Of a stretch of DNA of 64,000 bases, positions 59,732-64,000 are shown piece by piece (position 1 is the first letter of the stretch; each line of letters opens with the position of its first letter). The notes below the pieces were generated by a model. That model did not search any database and was not told the origin of the DNA. It was given only the letters and a program-made list of their open reading frames with translations. The position numbers and the translations under genes are program-made. Origin of the DNA: an uncultured Clostridia bacterium (GTDB lineage Bacteria; Bacillota; Clostridia; Christensenellales; UBA1242); contig CAKVGZ010000001.1 in the NCBI GenBank assembly GCA_934747765.1, positions 62,001 through 126,000 of the forward strand, given 5' to 3'.

Positions 59732-60489
59732 ACAACCTCCTTGGTGTAATTGACGCTAAAAATTTTATAAGTTCCTTTCTTTGGTTGAAAATATATCTTC
59801 CCGTTTCCATCAATTGTTAGAATGAGAATATTCTTGACATTTTTTTCACCAGACTTTTTCAGGATGTTTTTTAATTCAGAGTCAGACAATTTAGCAAGTT
59901 TCAAGTTGTTTTTGTTAATTTTGCCTTCCGCAATGATTGAGATTGGAATTGTTGTTTCATCAATTTGTTTCAATTTTTCTAGTTTCAAATTTTTTCCAGA
60001 AACAGAGTCTTCAAGGTCGCCAATTGTGAGCGGAGAAGATTCTTTTTTTGGAAGAACATTAACTGTTCCGTTTGTTTCAACAATGGCATATTGAATTTCG
60101 TCAAACGAAAAATATCCACAGCCTCGAATTGCTTCGAACAGGTCGTCGATTGCAATATTCAAACTTTTTATTGCTTTGTAATCAATTCCATCTGGATTTA
60201 TAACAATGACAGGCTTTCCGCTTATGATGGTGTTTAACACATCGCTGTTTCTTGTGGCAAGTGCAAGAAAGAAGTGAACAGTGACAAGAGTTAACAAAGG
60301 AACAAGCCCATGAAGAATTGGAACTGAACTTTCGGCCATTGGAATGGTTGCCAGGTCGGCAATTATAAGTGTGAGAACAAGTTCGAAAGGTTGCATTTGA
60401 CCCAGTTGTCTTTTTCCCATCAAACGAAAAACAATCAAAACAATTAAATACACCAAAATGGCTCTTATAATAAGTGTTAACATGCTCAT
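59728..60489 (-). CDS. DUF421 / YetF-family membrane protein
   Basis: A 253-residue protein. Three N-terminal hydrophobic segments (LVYLIVLIVFRLMGKRQLGQ, LTLIIADLATIPMAE, LLTLVTVHFFLALAT) precede a soluble DUF421 domain with VIINPDGIDYKAIKS-like sequence and FDEIQYAIVETNGTVNVLPK. YetF relatives, including the 2Duf protein of mobile spoVA operons, affect spore membrane permeability and heat resistance. The start is uncertain: ATG 60489 or ATG 60483, neither with a Shine-Dalgarno; a TTG at 60507 also is in frame. Confidence 0.8.
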   Translation of the reverse strand: MSMLTLIIRAILVYLIVLIVFRLMGKRQLGQMQPFELVLTLIIADLATIPMAESSVPILHGLVPLLTLVTVHFFLALATRNSDVLNTIISGKPVIVINPDGIDYKAIKSLNIAIDDLFEAIRGCGYFSFDEIQYAIVETNGTVNVLPKKESSPLTIGDLEDSVSGKNLKLEKLKQIDETTIPISIIAEGKINKNNLKLAKLSDSELKNILKKSGEKNVKNILILTIDGNGKIYFQPKKGTYKIFSVNYTKEVV

Positions 60490-60516
60490 ATTTTGCACAA
60501 ATAACAAAAAAATATT

Positions 60517-60544
60517 AAAAAAAGTCTTTGAAAAATCAAAGACT
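60517..60544 (-). terminator. Terminator of the acyltransferase-like gene
   Basis: Minus strand AGTCTTTGA pairs with TCAAAGACT around TTTT, followed by seven T. Confidence 0.9.
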
Positions 60545-60552
60545 CATTTTAA

Positions 60553-61674
60553 TTATATTTTTTTGATAAAGCAACGGCGTTTTTTGTGATTTATATTTGG
60601 AAAGTTTTTCCATTGATTTTGAATCAATGCGTTGTCTTCCAAGTTTAAGTTTGTTTCTAGATGCTTCAAGTTTTTGTTGCATAAAGCATTCATCAAGTGT
60701 TGCATCAACAAAGCGTTAACTCCCTTTGTTCTATATTCTGGAAGTACGCCCGTTAGAGCAAGATCTAAAATCCTAGGTTTTTTAACGGCCTTTATTATTC
60801 CAAAAATTTTTGGGTGAAGAAGTCGGCCTTTTGTGGCTTGCATAACTTTAGACACAGAAGGAATTGCAAAGCCCATTGCAACAACCTTTTCATTTTCGTC
60901 ACAAATAACACAAAAAAATTTTTTATTTAAAAAAAGTTTAAATTGAGAAATGATTTGGTTGCGAACTTTGTCCGTGTATGGAACAACCCCATAAAGTGGT
61001 GCATAAACTTCGTCAACAATGTTAAAAATCCCATCTTTATATTTGTTGATGAATTCGGACATGTTTTTTGCTGTTCCAAAATGCAAATTATTTCTTTTCA
61101 TAACAGCATCGGCAATTCTGTCAATTCGTTTATCTCTTTCTTTTATCGGAAAAATTTTGTATTCAACATAATCAATCTCTTTTTCATAACCTGCGCTTTC
61201 AATTAACGATTGATAATATTCATAATTATATTGTTCTTCGAATGTCGAAAGTTGGTCAAATCCTTCAATAAGTAAACCTTCACGGTCGAGGTCATTGAAT
61301 CCAAGAGGGCCATGAACCGTGTCCATTCCCATTTCTTTAGCATAGTTTTCAACAGCATCAAAAAGAGCTTTTGCAACTTCTTTGTCGTTGATGGCATCAA
61401 AACGCGAAAAACGAAGACGCTTTTCATTTGTTTTGTCGTTATACAATCTTTGTACAATTCCTGCAATTCTTCCAACAACTTTTTTTCCTTTGTATGCCAA
61501 AAAATATTTCGCATCACAATCTTCATACGACACATTCTTTTTTGGATTGAACAAATTCATTTCGTCCATTCTCACATAAGGAACAAAATATGGATTGTTC
61601 TTATAAAGTTTGCTTGGGAAATCAACAAATTTGCATTTTTGTATGTATGTTTTCACTTCTTTTACTACTATCAT
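60553..61674 (-). CDS. GNAT-fold N-acyltransferase-like protein (YghO-like)
   Basis: A 373-residue protein. The N-terminal part has PYFVPYVRMDEMNLFNPKKN and KKVVGRIAGIVQRLYND; the centre has MDTVHGPLGFNDLDREGLLI; the C-terminal part has LDLALTGVLPEYRTKGVNAL, which resembles a GNAT acetyl-CoA-binding segment. This layout is that of large uncharacterised GNAT proteins related to YghO. Substrate unknown. Start 61674 is 10 nt after GAGG, and a TATACT box lies about 40 bp upstream. It ends at a strong terminator. Confidence 0.72.
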   Translation of the reverse strand: MIVVKEVKTYIQKCKFVDFPSKLYKNNPYFVPYVRMDEMNLFNPKKNVSYEDCDAKYFLAYKGKKVVGRIAGIVQRLYNDKTNEKRLRFSRFDAINDKEVAKALFDAVENYAKEMGMDTVHGPLGFNDLDREGLLIEGFDQLSTFEEQYNYEYYQSLIESAGYEKEIDYVEYKIFPIKERDKRIDRIADAVMKRNNLHFGTAKNMSEFINKYKDGIFNIVDEVYAPLYGVVPYTDKVRNQIISQFKLFLNKKFFCVICDENEKVVAMGFAIPSVSKVMQATKGRLLHPKIFGIIKAVKKPRILDLALTGVLPEYRTKGVNALLMQHLMNALCNKNLKHLETNLNLEDNALIQNQWKNFPNINHKKRRCFIKKI

Positions 61675-61727
61675 ATTATATTAACCTCATTTGTGTAGTT
61701 ATAAGTATATCACATTGTAATTTAAAA

Positions 61728-62042
61728 TCAAATAAAAATCTTTTGTCCTATGAACAAATTTTTCGACAAATTGATATTTTTCAAATCATTTTCATCACAA
61801 TTATATTGTTTTGCAATTGTTTCATAAGATTCAAGAGGCATTGCAACATGATAATATTGTGAACTTTCTGGCATTCTTAAAATATCACCGCTTTTCAAAT
61901 TTGAAAGGTTGTAGTTAAGTTCTCGCAGTTTCTCTTCTGAAAAGTTGAATCGTTTTGCAAAGTCTTCAATAGACAAATTTTCGTCTGCCAATTTAACTCT
62001 GTAAAACCACACTTTGTTATTGTTATAGATTGAAATTTTCAT
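61728..62042 (-). CDS. Small protein with two LysM-like motifs
   Basis: A 104-residue protein without signal peptide. The first half (YRVKLADENLSIEDFAKRFN, LKSGDILRMP) and second half (YHVAMPLESYETIAKQYN, LFIGQKIFI) are each LysM-like: a V/A start, a helix and a closing GD/GQ-x-I strand. LysM domains bind peptidoglycan-type glycans; in spore formers several sit in the coat. Absence of a signal peptide allows a coat or cytosolic location. Start 62042 follows TAGGAGC. It is divergent from the SpoVB-like gene. Confidence 0.72.
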   Translation of the reverse strand: MKISIYNNNKVWFYRVKLADENLSIEDFAKRFNFSEEKLRELNYNLSNLKSGDILRMPESSQYYHVAMPLESYETIAKQYNCDENDLKNINLSKNLFIGQKIFI

Positions 62043-62122
62043 TTTTTGCTCCTAAAATATTTATATTCAAAACTTTTCATAAATTCACTTTTTTTTCAAT
62101 ATATATTATCAAGGAGTTTATT

Positions 62123-63652
62123 TTGAAATCGCTTTTTAAAACGGTCTTTGTTATCACGGGTTTTGCTGTGATAACAAGACTTCTTGGATTTGTTTTTAGA
62201 ATTTATTTGTCAAGAATGTTAGGGGCAGAAGCGCTGGGGCTGTATCAAGTTTCACTTTCTGTTTTTATGGTTCTTTTGACCATTGTTGCAAGCGGACTTC
62301 CTCTTGTCATTTCGAAACTATCGGCAAAATTTTTCACAAAAAAAGATGAAGAATCTGAATCAAAACTTGTTTCGGCTTCACTCATAATTTCAATTGTTTC
62401 TTCGCTGATTCTAATTGGTATTGTTCTTGTGTTTAAGAACTTGTTTTCTCTTTTGTTCACCGACGAAAGATGCTATCCAATTTTGATTGTTATGCTTCCT
62501 GCTGTTTTGTTTTCGGGAGTTTACAATGTCTTTCGCGGGGCAATGTGGGGTCATTCAAACTATTTTGGATATTGCATAACAGAACTTTTTGAACAAATTG
62601 TTAGAATAACACTTTGTGTGTTCATGCTCACTTTTGGATTTTTGTCGTTGTCACCTTCGATAAGCGCAGGACTCTCGCTTAGCATTGCGTGTTTCTTGTC
62701 GATGATTTTCTCAATTGTTTTGTATTTTATCTATGGTGGAAGACTCAAAAAACCTGGGAAAATTTACAAAGAAGTGTTAAAAACATCAACTCCAATAACA
62801 GCCGTCAGATTTCTTTCAAGTCTTGTTCAACCAATAATCGCTCTCATCATTCCTTCGCGACTTATTGCTTGCGGATACACAACTGCTCAAGCAATGTCAA
62901 TTTATGGAATTGCAATTGGCATGACAATGCCTCTTTTGTTCATCCCAATAACCCTTGTTGGCTCACTTTCCACAGCTCTCATTCCCGACCTTTCGGCTTC
63001 CGTTTGCACCGACGACACAAAAAACATCAACAGCAAAATCACTTCGTCTTTGGTCTTTTCATTATTTATTGCTTTCTTGATGGTTCCGTTGTTCATTGGC
63101 GCGGGAGAAAATATTGGACAATTTTTCTTTGGGAACGTGACAAGTGGAGCACTTCTTTCCAGTTCTGCATGGATTTCGGTTCCTATGGCAATAACAACAA
63201 TTTCTTCGTCCATGCTCAATGCACTTGGAATGGAAGTTAAATCGTTCATAAATTATCTTGTTGGCTCTGTTTTCCTTTTTGTTTCAATTTGGTTCTTGCC
63301 AGCACTGATTGGCATTAAAGCACTTGTTGTTGGAATGGGACTTTGTGTTTCTGTCACATCTGTTTTAAATGTTTTGATGATAAAACGCAAATTGAAAATT
63401 AAGCTTGGAATTTTGAAACCTTTATGCCTGATGGCATTGTTCACTTTGCCGTCGGCATCAATAACTTTCTTTGTCACAAATTTGCTTGAAGGCGTGCTTC
63501 CACTTTTCTTCAACCTTGCAGTTTCGTGCACTGTTGGAGCAGGAATGTTTGTTCTTCTTTGCGGAATATTCAATTTGATTAATTTCAAAGGGATGTTCGT
63601 TGAAGCCAAAAAACTTAAATTCAAAAAACTATCTTTTAAAAAGAAAAAATAA
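62123..63652 (+). CDS. SpoVB-like polysaccharide/lipid II flippase (MOP superfamily)
   Basis: A 509-residue protein with about 13-14 hydrophobic segments. The N-terminus (TGFAVITRLLGFVFRIYLSRMLGAEALGLYQV) and QPIIALIIPSRLIACGY are typical of the SpoVB/MurJ branch of MOP exporters, which move lipid-linked precursors for cortex or wall synthesis. A C-terminal Lys-rich tail ends the protein. I chose the TTG at 62123, 6 nt after AAGGAG; the frame is open upstream from ATG 62030, but that overlaps the divergent LysM gene and lacks a ribosome site. SpoVB, MurJ or another family member cannot be told apart here. Confidence 0.85.
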   Translation: MKSLFKTVFVITGFAVITRLLGFVFRIYLSRMLGAEALGLYQVSLSVFMVLLTIVASGLPLVISKLSAKFFTKKDEESESKLVSASLIISIVSSLILIGIVLVFKNLFSLLFTDERCYPILIVMLPAVLFSGVYNVFRGAMWGHSNYFGYCITELFEQIVRITLCVFMLTFGFLSLSPSISAGLSLSIACFLSMIFSIVLYFIYGGRLKKPGKIYKEVLKTSTPITAVRFLSSLVQPIIALIIPSRLIACGYTTAQAMSIYGIAIGMTMPLLFIPITLVGSLSTALIPDLSASVCTDDTKNINSKITSSLVFSLFIAFLMVPLFIGAGENIGQFFFGNVTSGALLSSSAWISVPMAITTISSSMLNALGMEVKSFINYLVGSVFLFVSIWFLPALIGIKALVVGMGLCVSVTSVLNVLMIKRKLKIKLGILKPLCLMALFTLPSASITFFVTNLLEGVLPLFFNLAVSCTVGAGMFVLLCGIFNLINFKGMFVEAKKLKFKKLSFKKKK

Positions 63653-63678
63653 ACAGGTAATTTTCCTGTTTTTTTATT
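63649..63678 (+). terminator. Terminator of the SpoVB-like gene
   Basis: AAACAGG pairs with CCTGTTT around TAATTTT, followed by a T-run. Confidence 0.85.
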
Positions 63679-63705
63679 TTTTAATAAAATATTTTTATTC
63701 CTTTG

Positions 63706-63734
63706 TTGACATGGTTATAATAAAGTGATAGAAT
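63706..63734 (+). promoter_or_regulatory. Sigma-A promoter of the cysteine desulfurase gene
   Basis: TTGACA (63706-63711), 17-bp spacer, TAGAAT (63729-63734). Confidence 0.85.
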
Positions 63735-63750
63735 TTTCGTTGAGGTGAAA

Positions 63751-64000
63751 ATGAACAAAAAAGTTTACTTAGACAATGCTGCAACAACTTATGTTGCAAC
63801 TGAAGTTTTAAATGAAATGATGCCATGTTTCAATGTTTTCTTCGGAAATCCAAACAGCATCCATTCTTTTGGACGTGAAGCACAAGGTCTTGTTGATAGA
63901 GCGCGTGACAGAATTGCCAAAGCAATTGGCGCAAAATCCAACGAGATATATTTCACATCTGGTGGAACTGAAGCAGACAACTGGGCAATTAAAGGCATCG
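63751..64000 (+). CDS. Cysteine desulfurase, NifS/IscS family (N-terminal part)
   Basis: The gene runs off the window end; 83 residues are visible. MNKKVYLDNAATTYVATEVL, FFGNPNSIHSFGREA and YFTSGGTEADNWAIKG are the N-terminal signature of PLP-dependent cysteine desulfurases, which supply sulfur for Fe-S clusters or tRNA thiolation. The PLP lysine and catalytic cysteine are beyond the window. Start 63751 follows GAGGTGAAA. NifS and IscS types cannot be separated from this part. Confidence 0.9.
   Translation, partial: MNKKVYLDNAATTYVATEVLNEMMPCFNVFFGNPNSIHSFGREAQGLVDRARDRIAKAIGAKSNEIYFTSGGTEADNWAIKGI

Noticed and set aside
60483..60515. DUF421 gene as another leaderless case
   Set aside because: The start codon is uncertain (60507, 60489 or 60483) and the best -10 (CAAAAT) is weak, so it was not counted.
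1..64000. CRISPR arrays, insertion sequences, prophage genes, rRNA operons, biosynthetic or defence clusters
   Set aside because: No regularly spaced repeats, transposase, integrase, phage structural proteins, rRNA sequence or nuclease/defence modules were recognised on either strand.

Overview
The window looks like chromosome of an AT-rich, endospore-forming member of the Bacillota, probably an uncultured clostridial lineage. The reasons are the complete spoIIA operon (spoIIAA-spoIIAB-sigF), spoIIE, the spoVAC-D-E genes, a SpoIIQ-like M23 protein and a SpoVB-like flippase, together with Gram-positive gene orders (dnaG-rpoD, infC-rpmI-rplT, priA-def-fmt-rlmN) and strong AGGAGG ribosome binding sites. 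No phage, transposase, integrase or CRISPR array was recognised. Species-level placement cannot be made from the sequence alone.

Layout. 1-1081: tail of a PLP enzyme gene, then a six-tRNA operon (Pro, Met, Asp, Phe, Tyr, Thr). 1266-10509: spoIIA operon, trpS, dnaG-rpoD, a zinc-ribbon coiled-coil gene, hisS-gltX. 10532-12296: a YwaF-like membrane protein, a GC-rich branched palindromic element, tRNA-Asn and two tandem paralogous genes for small unknown proteins. 12299-20534: a Cys-rich lipoprotein, spoVAC-D-E, an unusual RelA, a SpoIIQ-like protein with an unknown membrane-anchored neighbour, and a degenerate alcohol-dehydrogenase-fold protein. 20656-24012: recD2-comF and hup. 24214-38269: two unknown lipoproteins, spoIIE and an 8.2-kb gene for a 2747-residue surface protein. 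38429-40130: a small gene, the L20-leader-like infC-rpmI-rplT operon and tRNA-Lys. 40283-48600: an exosporium-type jelly-roll protein, an M16 peptidase and uvrB-uvrA-uvrC. 48704-50747: a YjzC-like small gene, an ABC-F gene with a leader peptide, and tRNA-Leu. 50880-64000: DUF378 protein, dnaJ-like-ligA, rpoZ, priA-def-fmt-rlmN, rpe, DUF421/DUF4363 proteins, an acyltransferase, a LysM protein, a SpoVB-like flippase and the start of a cysteine desulfurase gene.

How the genes fit together. SpoIIE (27562) dephosphorylates SpoIIAA, which frees SigF from SpoIIAB. Downstream forespore functions present here are SpoIIQ and the SpoVA channel. Translation and replication genes (trpS, hisS, gltX, infC, L35, L20, def, fmt, dnaG, ligA, priA, rpoD, rpoZ) make up most of the rest.

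Most notable signals. (1) At least eleven transcription-unit heads have a sigma-A -10 box exactly 6-7 nt before the start codon and no Shine-Dalgarno, which predicts leaderless mRNAs. (2) The ABC-F gene has a 13-codon leader peptide whose 3' end can pair over the Shine-Dalgarno of the ABC-F gene, which predicts translational attenuation; the gene is bounded by two identical 28-nt terminator copies. (3) There is an unexplained three-way-junction element at 11398-11456. (4) RelA has a ruined hydrolase domain and no ACT domain. (5) The M16 peptidase and UvrC genes converge on a perfect palindrome that encodes the same C-terminal residues on both strands.
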